DNA of 64,000 bases from Brasenia schreberi (taxonomy: Eukaryota; Streptophyta; Magnoliopsida; Nymphaeales; Cabombaceae), in NCBI GenBank assembly GCA_036023115.1, contig JAYKKT010000079.1:16083501-16147500 (forward strand), given 5' to 3'. Of the stretch, positions 12,956 to 26,400 are shown in pieces. Numbering within the stretch: the stretch's first letter is position 1; each line of letters opens with the position of its first letter. A program made the translations under genes and the position numbers. The notes below the pieces were generated by a model. That model searched no databases. It saw only the letters and a list, made by a program, of their open reading frames with translations, and was not told the DNA's origin.

Positions 12956-13790
12956 GTTTGGAATAAAACTCAACCTAGGTCATCTTAGGAGGTGAGGATC
13001 TATCGCTCATGTAAATATACTTTATGAGATAACTAGACAATAAGTCCTTAAGATGTGTATTCATTGGATATCCTAAAGGTTTTAAGGGATATCAATTTTA
13101 TCACATCTGGAGTAGACTTATAGAGAGTACGGATGTTGAATTCCTAAAAAATACTAAAAACGACATCCTTTAAAATGATGATGAATATGTTGATAATCTA
13201 GATCAATGATCATTTGAACTCATAGATGATTTTCTTTAACAAACTGAAACTTTAAATGAACATAAAGACTTAGGATCACACTATCTTAATTAAAAGATTA
13301 TCACACTTACCTTGTACAGGAAATCTGTAACTCAGTGGATTTAGATGAGCTAATAGATAACTTGACTTATCGGCAAACTATTGATTTATCTTAATCAACA
13401 TATTGGGAAAAACCTATGGATGAGAAAATTGAATCGATTGAGAAAAGCTAAGTACAAGAATTGATTGATTTACCAAAATGAAGGAAGGATGTAGACCGTA
13501 AATGAGTTATCAAAAAGAAATATAAAGTTGATGGATCTATCAAAAAATTTAAGGCCAGGTTGGTTATAAATAGTTTTTTCACAAAAGGAAGAGATATATT
13601 ATGTTGAGACATATTCTTTTGTTACAAAATTTACATTCATAACGATAATCCTAGTAATATCAATATATTATAATTTAGATTTATATCAATTAGATATAAA
13701 GACTGATTTTATAAATAGAGATTTAGATGAAAGCAAAACTGAAAGGATAAATAGTTAAAAGGGAAAGAAGGTAAAGTATAGAGGTTGAAA
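12800..13790 (+). mobile_element. Decayed Ty1-copia fragment (integrase to reverse transcriptase)
   Basis: Broken frames give the copia integrase phrase TPQHNGIVEKYNRTL (about 12811) and then a capsid/integrase-linker phrase resembling IGYPKGFKGYQFYH (about 13065). Further on is the reverse-transcriptase start FKARLV with an ETYSFVTKF-like run and LYQLDIKTDF (about 13545-13725). A (TA)n run at 12915-12952 interrupts it. No LTRs were found. It ends just upstream of the urease promoter. Confidence 0.72.
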
Positions 13791-14279
13791 AATTCCCAAT
13801 ATAAACTTAGGTTTGTGGCTCAATATGTTTGGACGAATGAATAAGTTGAACTTCGTTTTCAAACGAAAAAAGTCCCTCTTGTTGCTGTTCCCCTCTTATT
13901 TCAATCTTCCGTCAGCAAAACGCTGTTTCAAAGTCGACAATGCCCTCGTTGACGTAATCATACTTTTTCTTCCATCTCGTTGATGCTCAGATTTCCACCT
14001 TTCCATCCTTGCGACTCCAAATACCTTCTTCACGGGAAACCCTTTCCGGCAATGACATAGATATCGTGTTCAGGTGATACGTGTACTCAGTCATCACATT
14101 GTCTGTTTTCCTTCTATGGCCTTTGGACGGCCATATATAGGTTTGTCTTGCATGGGAGATTTTCAGAACCGACCATCTTCATTTCGATTTCGTTTAGATT
14201 AGCGAGTTCCGCATATCCTATTGTAACAATGAGTTTGGAACTGTTGCAGATTGTAGCGGGAATTTGAGTTATATTGAAG
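13791..14279 (+). promoter_or_regulatory. URE: Urease promoter and 5' untranslated region
   Basis: This segment is less AT-rich than its surroundings and lies between the copia remnant and the urease ATG. A TATA-like box (CCATATATAGG, 14131-14141) sits about 140 bp before the ATG, so transcription would start around 14165 and leave a leader of about 115 nt. No other cis-element is assigned. The start site is inferred, not shown. Confidence 0.55.
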
Positions 14280-14405
14280 ATGAAGTTGGCTCCAAGGGAG
14301 GTAGACAAACTGGTTCTACACAATGCGGGGTTCCTCGCGCAGAAGCGTTTGGCTCGCGGGCTCCGGCTGAATCATCCCGAAGCCGTCGCATTAATCGCGA
14401 CCCAG
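14280..14405 (+). CDS. URE: Urease exon 1
   Basis: 42 codons from the ATG ([11 protein letters not shown]...), the start of the gamma-like domain. Ends ATQ|GTTGGT. The start is chosen because it is the conserved plant urease N-terminus and lies at the usual distance from the TATA-like box. Confidence 0.95.
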
Positions 14406-17400
14406 GTTGGTGTTGTATCTGTGTGTTTTCATCTGGGTATTTGTGTGGATTGACATATTTGGTCATGATGAAAAAATTGTTGGTAGTTCTGTTTCATCTG
14501 AAAATTGTAATTTTCGGTGGAAATGGTTCGTTAGTCTAGTCTAGTTTTATTTCACTTTGAGCTTCTTGACCAAGATGCTGCATCGGTGTTGGACGCTCAG
14601 ACACTCACCACCAGTACTAATCCTAAGATCCTTCAAAAAGATGGAGACAGTTACTTGATTACTGAGTTCAACTTATGAAAACCAACATTTTGTCTTTTAA
14701 GTTTTATAAATATAGTTAATTTTGTATAATATAATATATATTTATACTTATATATAGTTGTATCCTGCAAACTCCACAATGGCCGGTCCTGAGACTAGAT
14801 GTGAAAGAAAGAAGGTTGTGTTAGGCTTCGGACAACTTACATCAAATTTTGTCGGATTTAGTATGATGGATTCTAAAATTATGAGTGTTTACTTGAGGCA
14901 TCCCTCTTAGTGATGCACCATAGAACTCAAATGCAATAGTGAATGAATTGTAGAGAGGGTTTTTATGTATGGAGTGAGCCCATTGCACATAGGGTCCATG
15001 TATTCTTTTAGAGATAAAAAAAACTACTTAAAATATCGGAACATTGACTAGCTAATATATGATTATGAGATTCATATTTTATATTTGCAAGAGACAAGTG
15101 GGTTGGAGAAAAAGGTAAGAAGATTGAGAACAAAGAAAATGCCCAAAATAAAGTTTAGTATTATTATAAATAAGGATTTAATGGATAGTGTACTAGACCT
15201 ACAACGATACGGTGATGAATTATGATGATAAAATTAACGTTAGGAGTAAAGACTTTAAATATAGTTTGTGTTTATGTACTTAAGTAGGACTAGAAGATGT
15301 CATAAAGAAGGTATTTTTGTAGGAGCTATATAAGGTAGTTTAAAGAATTCCACAAAGAGAGATGATATGTTTGTGAGGAGTATTCATGGAAACTATGATT
15401 TTAGTGATTTAAATGATAAACGTAAGGAAATTTTAAATTTTCCCTAACAAATGATCTGTTTATAGTCAATACAATTTAAAAAATGAGATAAACATTTTAA
15501 GTACTTATAAGAATGGCTTGTTATAAACACAAATTGATTATTTTGCCTGTAGGAAAAAAGATAGATCATGTTGTAAGGATTGTAAGGTAATTCAAAGAAA
15601 AAGCTTAACTACCCATCATCAATTTTTAGTTATGGATTCTATGTTATCAATAGCGGTTAGCGGGCTGTTAGCGGTTGACCCTAATATAGCGGTAGCGGGG
15701 ATATAGCGGGGATATAGCAGATTTAGCGGTACACTTTCATTTATGATTAAATAATTATATATATATATATAATGGATTACTCATTTCTAAGAAATATCAA
15801 GAAACACATAACTACTACTTTATCAAACTAAATAAACAAATTTAAGAAGACAAACAATAAATTTCACGTAGCATATGCATATTGAATTGTTAAACTTATA
15901 TTTAAAACAAAAACATAAATGTAACCAAATTATTCTATACATTAGGCAAAATAAGTAAAAGAAACTAATATATATTATAAATTAAGGCTAAGATCTCATA
16001 CTTCAATTTGGCATACTACCTCCCCATGTAGAGGTTTTGTTATGACCATTTTATTCATTTAACATGTTTACTCAAATGACTTTTCACATCTCCAAGAGTC
16101 ACCATATGTATCCCTTTGTAGGACACTAACATAGCTTCAACAGGTACAATGCTTGATGAGATATACATTATTATTTTTAAAATACATCTTTTAGCTATTA
16201 TGATAAACTATTATACAAATAAACAGACAACAAAATAAGCATTTATCAATCTTTGGAAGTAAATCAAGTCAAAATATAACAAAATAAGCTAACATGTTTA
16301 CTCAAATGACTTTTCACATCTCCAAGAGACACCATATGTATCCCTTTATAGGACACTAACATAGCTTCGACTGGTAAAATACATGATGAGATATCTTTTA
16401 GCTATTATGATAAACCATTATACAAATAAACAAACAACAAAATAAGTATTTATCAACGTGTGCAAGTAAATCAAGTCAAAATATAATAAAATAAAAATTG
16501 ATAAACCATCTTGTACGCTATTCTTGATATAGCGGACCGATATAGCGGTCATAGCGCCGCTATTAGCGGCCAAGAAGGTCGCCCGCTAATCTTCCAACGA
16601 TATAGCGGTTCTCTGGCCGCTAATACGCTATAGCGCGCTATTAACTACTTAGTATGGATTTGTATGTAAAAAGGTGGACAAAGAAGCAAAGAGTATATAG
16701 AGCTACTTAGAGTCTCACACTAATGATGGAACCTAAAAAAATGAGAATAAAGATGTATTAAAAAATAAAGTTCTTTAAGGAGGTATTCAACAACTCCGCC
16801 CATGTAGGGGATCACCCTTGCATTGCTGGTCCCAAGCCCGGATAAAGGAGGAGGGTTGTGTTAGGCTTCCGACAACCATCATAAAACTTCGTCGGATTTT
16901 TATAACATGGATTACAAAAATTATGAACATTGTTTTGGGGCGTCCCCGCCTAACGACGTGCTGTAGAGCCCGAATGCAGTAAGAAGTAAGCAAGGGCCAC
17001 TACATTTTCACCCGAATATAGTGAATTAATTGTAGAGAGGGTTTCCACATCATGGACAGGTGTGGGTAAAGAATTTAGTCCCGCTACATTGCCGCCCGAA
17101 TGTAGTGAAAAATTTTCAGAGAGGGTCTCCGCATTTTGATTATGGACGGATACGGGAGGGTAAGGAAGCTAGTCCTAGATAATAAGATTCGTATTGGTTC
17201 TTTGAATATCGAAACATTATCCGGTAAGCTAATGGAATTGGTAGATACTATGATTCGGAGAAAGATTCATATTCTATGTTTACAAGAGACAAAATGGGTT
17301 GGAGAAAAAGCAAAGGAGATAGAGGATACATGTTTTAAATTATGGTACTCAGGTAAAGAAAAGGCTCGAAACGGAGTTAGTATTATCATAAATAAAGATT

Positions 17401-20400
17401 TAAAAGAGAGCGTAGTAGACATATAACGATATGGTGACCGAATCATGATGTTGAAATTAGTGTTAGGAGTAGAGGTTTTGAATATAGTTTGTGCTTACGC
17501 ACCCCAAGTAGGACTAGAAGATAGTATAAAGACAGTTTTTTGGGAAGAGTTAGATAAGGTATTTCAAACGATTCCACAAAGGGAGATGATTTGTTTAGGA
17601 GGAGATTTAAATGGACATGTCGGTAAAGAGGCATTAGGATATCAAGGGATTCATGGAAACTTTGGTTTTGGGGATATAAACGAGGAAGGTAGGGAGATTT
17701 TAAATTTTGCTATGGCATTTGATCTCTTTATAGTCAATACAATCTTCAAAAAATGAGATGAACATTTAATTACTTATAAGAATGGCTTATCACAAACACA
17801 AATTGATTACTTTATTTGTAGAAAAAAAGATAGAGCCTGTTGTAAAGATTGTAAGGTAATTCCAAGAGAAAGTTTAACCACCCAACATCGACTTTTAGTT
17901 ATGGATTTACAAATAAAAAAATGGACAAAGAAGAAAAGAGTGCATCGAGCTATTCAGACTAAATGGTGGAACCTCAAAAGCGAGAAAGAAGATATATTTA
18001 AATAGAAAGTCCTTCAAGGAGATGTTTGGAATTATGTTGGCACACCCTGTGATATGTGGAACAATATGGCTATACATATTAGGAAAGTGGCGAAAGATGT
18101 GTTAGGGGTATCTAAGGGAGGTGTACCGGCACAAAAAGAAGCTTGGTGGTGGAGTGAAGTAGTACAAAATAAAATCAAGGCAAAGAGTGTATGTTACAAA
18201 TTACATTATGCCAAGAAAACTAGTGAAACTTTAGAAGATTATAAGAAAGCAAAGAAGGAAGCGAAAAAGGCCGTTAGTGAAGCAAAAGCTAAGATTTGGG
18301 ATGACTTATATAAAAAACTCAACTCAAAAGAGGGTGAAAGAGATATTTTTAGGATAGCTAGGGCTAGAGATAAGAAAACTAAAGATCTTAATTATGTTAG
18401 ATGCATAAAAGACGAGGATGAAATTCTAGTGGCAAATGATGATATAAGAAATAGATGGAAAAACTATTTTTATAATCTTTTTAATGAAAATAAAGATGTT
18501 AGTATTAGTTTAGGAGATTTAACCAAGTCAAAAAAGTATATAAACCACAATTTCTACCGACGTATTCAAAAGAATGAAGTCAAAGAGGCTCTTAAACATA
18601 TGAAGGGTGATAAATCGGTAGGACTAGATAATATTCCTGTAGAAGTTTGGAAAATACTAGGAGAAGTAGGAATTACTTGGCTCACAAGACTATTTAATGA
18701 AATATAGAAAAACCAAAAGATGCCCGAGGAATGGAGAGCAAGTACACTTATACCCATATATAAGAACAAGAGAGACATTAAAAATTGTGTGAATTATCGA
18801 GGTATCAAGTTAATGAGTCATACTATGAAATTATGGGAAAGAATTATCGAATATAGGTTAAGACAAGTAAAGTACAACAGAGAACTAGTTTGGATTCATG
18901 CAAGGCAGATATACTATTGAAGCGATTCACCTTTTGAGACGTCTTATGGAACATTTTAGAGCAAAAAAGAAAGACCTTCACATGATATTTATTGATCTAG
19001 AAAAAGCTTATGATAGGGTACCGAGAGAGGTTCTTTGGAGAATTTTAGAAAAAAGAGGTATCCCATTGACATATATTAACCTTATGAGAGACATGTATGA
19101 TGGTGCAAAAACATGTGTGAGGACTCATGAAGGAACAACAGACTTCTTTGAAGTTAATATTGGGTTACATCAAGGATCAACTTTAAGTCCATACTTATTT
19201 ATAATGGTGATGGATGAGTTAACAAAACATATTCAAGATGAAGTACCTTGGTGTATGTTATTTGTAGATGACATTGTATTAGTGGAGGAGTCTAAGGAAA
19301 AAGTTAATAGAAAATTGGAACTATGGAGAGAAACATTAGAAAGCAAAGGCCTCCGACTTAGTATGCCCTCTGCCATTACTTTGAATGTGAAAAGGATGCC
19401 TGAAAAACAAGGGGTTTTGACTTTTAAGAATCTAAAGTTTATAGGATTGAATCTCTTGCCCAATGGCGAAATTCTTAAAACAAATGCAGGGGGTAAAAGA
19501 ATTTTTTGTCTTTATGTGTAACATTATCTGCATGAAAGATCAATGCTCAAAGATCTGTTCTGCCTTGTCCTACCAAGTGTTTGCTTTTGTAGCTTTTAAG
19601 TACATGTGTGTTTTCCATATGTAACTTCTCTATCTAGTTTGATCTTTATAATTGAAAAGGCAAAGAAAATGTTTTATTGTGACGAGGATAAAGCTATTAC
19701 CAAATTATAGAATCTGAAGTTGATGAATATATTTTTGTGGCTAACATGGCTTCTACTTTTGTATATGATACCATGCTGTTGTCCACCTGATCTTTGTTTC
19801 TAGAATCATATTCAGGAAAACCATACATCCAAGATGAGCAGTCACCTGAATTCAATATTAATAAATTGATAGTCTGTGATTGTTCTATGATATTCATGGT
19901 TGCTACTCCATAGGTTTTGGAATTCATAAGAGAGGGCAAAACAGTTGCAGAGCTAATGGATATAGGGAGGCAACTTTTGGGAAGGTAACGATCATACTTC
20001 TTTTATGTGGTAAACTAAAAACAATATGGTCCTAAGCTGAATGGTGTTCCACTACTATTTTGAATGTTCCAGTACCTAGATGTAATCCATTGGTGGCATA
20101 AGTGCACTTCATAATCATGTAGGCTAGTGATAAACATCTGAAGCTTTTATACTTAGTTATCCTAAGCCCTAACATCTTATTCTTCTGGGTTTCAGCAATC
20201 AACATCAGAAACATCCGCAAGTTTGTGTAGGTTGGTCCCATATTAAATATAGTATACTTTCAAATCTGTAGGCTGTTAAAGTCATGCTCGTAACACACCT
20301 TATCCCATTCTGTGCAATAAAGATATGCTTTAATGGCCAAAATTGGAAGTTATCCAACTGTTACTTGAATTAACTTTACTTGGTTATGGTTTAGAACTTT

Positions 20401-23400
20401 AGAGAACATTGGAACTTAAAATTGGTGCACCATGCGACAAGAAACAACTTATCAGATAGTAGATTTTGGTGTTCAGATTTACATGTTTATTTCACGATCA
20501 CCAATAGAGGTTATGGGATAATGTATACAATTAATCAAATTCTTAAGTTGACTAAAACCTTCTTTGCTGGTTCAAGTGTTTCAAAGTGTATCATATGTTG
20601 AAAGGTAAATATTATAGAGCATCAATTAGACCTGCTATGCATTATGGCTTTAAGTGTTGGGCAGTTAATTATCAACATGTAAAAAAAATTGTTCATGACA
20701 GAAATGAAGATGACGAGATGGAAGAGTGGTCACACAAGAAAAGGCCATATACTTAATGAAGTTATTAGAAACAAATTGGGAGTAGCACCAATAGATGACA
20801 AAATGAAGAAAAATCATTTAAGATTTTTTGAATATGTAGAAAGACAACCAAAGGAAGCTCCAATAAAAAGCTATAAGAAACTTCAACAACAACAACAACA
20901 ACTAAGCCTTTTCCCATACTAGACGGGGTTGGCTAAATGGATTCTTTGTTTCCACAGATCCCTATCGTGTGCCATGTTAACAGTTAACTCACAATAAGCT
21001 AGATCATTCTTTATTGTTTCTTTCCAACACTTTTGTGGTCGTCCTCTACCTCTTTTAATACTTTCCAAATTTAGTTTTTTATACCTTCTTAAAGGTTCTT
21101 CTTTTGATCTTCTTTCTATATGTCCAAACCATCTTAAACGATATTCTCTCATTTTATCCTCTATTGGTGCCACTCCTAATTTGTTTCTAATAACCTCATT
21201 ATGTATACGGTCTTTTTTTGTATGACCACTCATCCATCTCAACATCTTCATTTCTGTCACAGACATCTTTTGTACATGTTGATGATTAATTGCCCAACAC
21301 TCAGAACCATAAAACATGGTAGGCCTAATTGATGCTCTATAATATTTACCTTTTAACTTTAATGATATCTTTTTATCACAAAGAATACATGATGCTCCTC
21401 TCCATTTTAACTAGCCAGCATTAATTCTATGCATAACATCTCCATCAATTCTTCCATCTCTCTGAAAAATTGACCCTAGATATTTAAAACTTTCCTTTTG
21501 GGGGATGCAATGTGTGCCAATTTTAATTTCTATGTCTCTGAGGTAACCAAATGATCAAACTTACATTCCATATATTTTGTCTTTGTTCTACTAAGTCGGA
21601 GGCCTTTGCTTTCTAATGTTTCTCTCTATAGTTCCAATTTTCTATCAACTTTTTCCTTAGACTCCTCCACTAACACAATGTCATTTGCAAATAACATACA
21701 CCAAGGTACTTCATCTTGAATATGTTTTGTTAACTCATCAATCACCATTATAAATAAGTATGGACTTAAAGTTGATCCTTGATGTAACCCAATATTAACT
21801 TCAAAGAAGTCTGTCGTTCCTTCATGAGTCCTCACACATGTTTTTGTACCATCGTACATGTCTCTTATAAGGTTAATGTATGTCAATGGGATACCTCTTT
21901 TTTCCAAAGTTCTCCAAAGAACCTCCCTCGGTACCCTATCATAAGCTATGAGAAACTAGATTGTGAAAATATTAAGAGAGGATGATAAAGGCCACAAAAG
22001 TATTTGAAGAAAACAATAAAGTATGATTTAGCTTATGTTGAGTTAACGGTTAATATAACACATGATGAAGCTCTATGAAAACAAAGAATCTATGTAGCCG
22101 ACCCCATCTAGTATGAGAAAAGACTTTGTTGTTGTTGTTGTACTATTTCTTGAGAAGTCTACTACCAAATAGTAATGTATTTGACCTGAGGTGTTCATGT
22201 ACCATATTTGAGTCTTCAAGGTCTCATAAGGACATACACTAAGCTTCGAATTCGGCAATGCATTAATGAACACAGTCCTTAATGACTTTGTAGTGATATA
22301 GTGGCTTGCAGTTTTTGTGTCTTTCCATCTTTCTTGGACTTAAAAGACAAACACAGTATATTTTTGGCCTGAAGTGGGTACAATGAGTCATTTTTGGATA
22401 GTTGCTTGGCTTTTTAATCATCACAATATTTTTTGGAGTTTGTAACAACTTCAACAATTATTTACTCATAATAACTATCACCAGTGTTTTTTTAGAAGCA
22501 TTTCAAGCTGATAGTTCAAAATATACTTGTGCAGCAATCTTATGTTTCTAATATGTTTTCTTCTTTTTTATTCCTTTTCCTTAAATCCATAGTAGTAATT
22601 CCATCAAAGTATTACATTGGCCGTTGGAAGCCTGATGCAACTCTCCTCCTTTAGCATTCAGGATTGGGAAGGGAACGGCCATGGCGGAGTTTTCTAAAAG
22701 GGGTGCAGGATGAGGACTTCCCTAAGCCTAATGCAACTCTCCTCCTTTTGCATTCGGGCTTGGGAACGGCCATGATGGAGTTTTCTAAAAAGGGGTGCGG
22801 ATGAGGACTTCCTAAGAGGTTACCCATCTCAATAGTACTCTCGCCCAAAAATGCTTAACTTTGGACTTTTGACGGGCTGAAATTGTTAAAAGAGGAAAAA
22901 AAGACCATAAAAGTATTGGAAGGAAAAAAGAGCTCTATGAAAACATAAAATCCATCTAGCCGACCCTATCTAGTATAGGAAAAGGCTTATCTAGTATGAA
23001 AAAAGGCGTAGTTGTCGATGTTGGTCTATTCTTTTTTTCTTATCCTTTTCCTTACCATTTTCTGTTGTAGCATATCATGGAAAGTCCTAGTACCACTTAT
23101 TGATATGGAGTTGGTGAAATATTACATAGTTTGGTAACCTTTTTTAAAACCTTTGACCTCTTTAGGTTTGCAAATGCTTGCAAATAATGGGTCTCTTCTT
23201 GTTGGTTGATACTTGTGAAGATCTTTTTTCATTGTCAGCAATATTTTTCTTATAACTCTTCACATTATCTACAGGAGACAGGTTCTTCCAGCTGTTACCT
23301 ATCTCATTGACACTATTCAGGTAGCTTCTTTCACAATACATGACGTTGAAAATTCTAGGTTAATGTGCATGTGTAGTGTGTACTTTTTGAAAAGAAGATT

Positions 23401-26400
23401 TTGTATTGCAAGTTCATCTTTGAACTTCAGAAATCAGAAATGTCAAGTGCTGATGATAAATCGTCCAACTCCTAAAATATGTACAATGGTATCTTTGGAT
23501 GCTGCGACATCTATTTCCGTAGTTTCATTGTATATCTTATATTTGGAATGCTTTTATTTGACTTTGTTTTTACTTATATTTCAACTCTGGTAACTACCTT
23601 TTGCATCTCATCTTGTCTTTCACCATTCATTTTTATTTGATTTCCTCTTTATTAGCACCTCAAAGTGGGAAAAAAGGTGTAGGAAGTAAATTTATATTTG
23701 TCGTACTGTGGTAATGGACAAAGATACACCACTTTTGTGTAAGTTTTTGTTAAGAGTGTGATACAAGGGACTATATATGTCAGGAATAAAGATAGACTTG
23801 GGGCACCGAGGTAGAAAATTTGAAGAGTGAAGCAACTTATAAGATCCTCTTTAATTTACATTTCTGTATTTAATTTCTTATATTTGGGTCGTACGGATCC
23901 CAATGGATCAGGAATCTGATCCATTGGGAGCTAAGTATTATTAGTTCTACTAATTATGGGCATTGAGGTATTTCAAGTTATAAACTAGTATATGTAATGC
24001 CCTCAGTGTAAATCGTGTGATTAAGAGAATGGAATAAGAGAGAGAGGAGGCGGCAACCCATGGTGATGTCGACACCTTATTGCTTCAATTTGATGCTATT
24101 TCTTGTTTAGTTTGTTATTATTCCTATTTACATGGTATCATAGACTAACCTATGAGATTAGAGCATTTTTACTATAGATTTGAGGAATAAGAAGTGATTA
24201 AGGTTGCGTGGATTGATCGTAGTTAGAAGAAATTTCAATTAGGTAAGTTAATTTTCAATCAGGGTTGTTTCTAGAAAACTTTTTCAGCAATACGGAAGTG
24301 GAATCATTGAAAAAGAAGGAAAGTTTATTTCAGCCCCTGAAAGAGGGAAAATGATAGATTATGGTGAAAATGTTGGTTCAGATAAAGGAGAAAGCTTTCA
24401 AATTACAAATATAAAGTTGAATTTAAAAAATTATCTCCAATGAGCTAGATCCATCGAACTAACCGTGATGATAAGGAGGCAATGAGATTACTTAACTGGA
24501 GATATTCCCATGCCCGATATTTCTGATCTCTCATACTCTAGATGGCGTAGAGAGAATGCTCTCGTAAGTGCATGGCTTATCTAATCCATGACTCATTCTA
24601 TTGACAATACTTTTATGTTTCTAGAATTAACAAAAGACATCTGGGTGACTGCCCAAGATGCATATGTCCAAAGGAAGAAATTATGGAAAAGATTAGAAAA
24701 TGTAGACAAGGAGTAAGGTCAATGAGTAAGTATTATGCTGAATTTCGTGGCTTATGAGAGGGGCTGCAATTTTATTTGAAAACCAAATGTCAAAATTGTA
24801 CAAAAGAAAAAAATGAAGAATTTGAATAACGAAAAGTCTTTGATCTTCTGTAGGATCTCTTCATAATATGAGGTGGATAAAAGTAACATTCTCAGTCGAG
24901 AGGAACTTTCATTTGTAAGTACCGTATACACTCTACTTCTACGGGAAGAATACAGAAATCACTTAGAAAAAGAAGAGAAAATCAATCAAGATACTATTGC
25001 ATTTATAGGAAGGAATACAAATAAATCACATACACATGGTAGAGGTGGATATGGTGTTAGAGGCAGATCATATGAAAAGGAAAAGTTGACGTGTTCTCAT
25101 TGTGGCAAAACTAGACATAAAAAAAAACATGTTGGGAACTTCTCGTTGTTGCAAAATTAGACATATAAAAGAAATGTGTTGGGAACTAGTGGGCATGCTT
25201 ACCTATTTTAAAAATAGACCTAATAGGGCCTAATTCAGTGATCAAAGTGAGACACAGAAGGTGGAAACATGGTTGAATTCATTGGTTGAGATGAAGAAGG
25301 AATTAGAAGACCTCAAAGCCAGCGTAATTGCGTCACAAACTGCATCTACCTCTTCTAGCGTTAATCATGAAGCTACCATAACCTATCCCTCCTCCTTCAT
25401 GGCATTGGATAATGTTTTCTCATCTAATTCTAGGATATGAATAGTTGATTCGGGGGCGACTGATCATATGGTTGGCATGAAAGAATTTTTTGATGATTAT
25501 TAATTAATTTAGAAGGGGACATACATCAATTGGTTGATGGATCCACCATTCCCATCATGGGAAAAGGAGTATACATTTCATGAAAACTTATAATACTTTG
25601 GTGCAGACGGTAATAAGTTATCAAATTCTCCCAATAGTATCGTCTTACCGATATTGCCGGTAGAAGGAAGGAATAAAGAGAACTTATCCGATAGAAGGAA
25701 AGAAATGACAGACTTATTCAAGAGAAGAAAGATAGTCCTACCAAATCCTAATGCTACCCTCAACTAAGATACGACTCCTGAATCAGTTTCGGTAAGTACT
25801 CAAGTAAATCCTTCTAGTAATTAGGATGATTTACCTATTGCTCTTCGTAAAGAAAAAAGAGAAGGAGCCAAATATCTTTTTCATAAAATGGTATCCTATT
25901 CTAATTATCCAAAAGAATATCAGTTGTTTGTGATGAATGCAGATAAGACTTATATTCGAAAGACATTAAGAGGCTGAACAATGTGCAAAATGGAAGGCAG
26001 ATATGCGAGATAAAATTCAACAACAACAACAACAACAACAACAACTAAGCCTTTTCCCATACTAGACGGGGTCAGCTACATGAATTCTTTGTTTCCACAT
26101 ATCCCTATCTTGTTTCATGTTAGCAGTTAACTCCCAATAAGCTAGATCGTTCTTTATTGTTTCTTTCCAACACTTTTGTGGTCGTCCTCTACCTCTTTTA
26201 ATACTTTCCAAATTTAGTTTTTCTAACCATCTTACAGGTTCTTCTTTTGATCTTCTTTCTATATGTCCAAACCATCTTAAACGATGTTCTCTCATTTTAT
26301 CCTCTATTGGTGCCACTCCTACTTTGTTTCTAATAACTTCATTATGTATACGGTCTTTTCTTGTATGACCACTCATCCATCTCAACATCTTCATTTCTGT

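Noticed and set aside
19361..19521. C-terminal extension of the LINE reverse-transcriptase frame as a chimeric gene
   Set aside because: LINE homology stops at 19360 and the rest reads through unrelated intron DNA to a chance stop.
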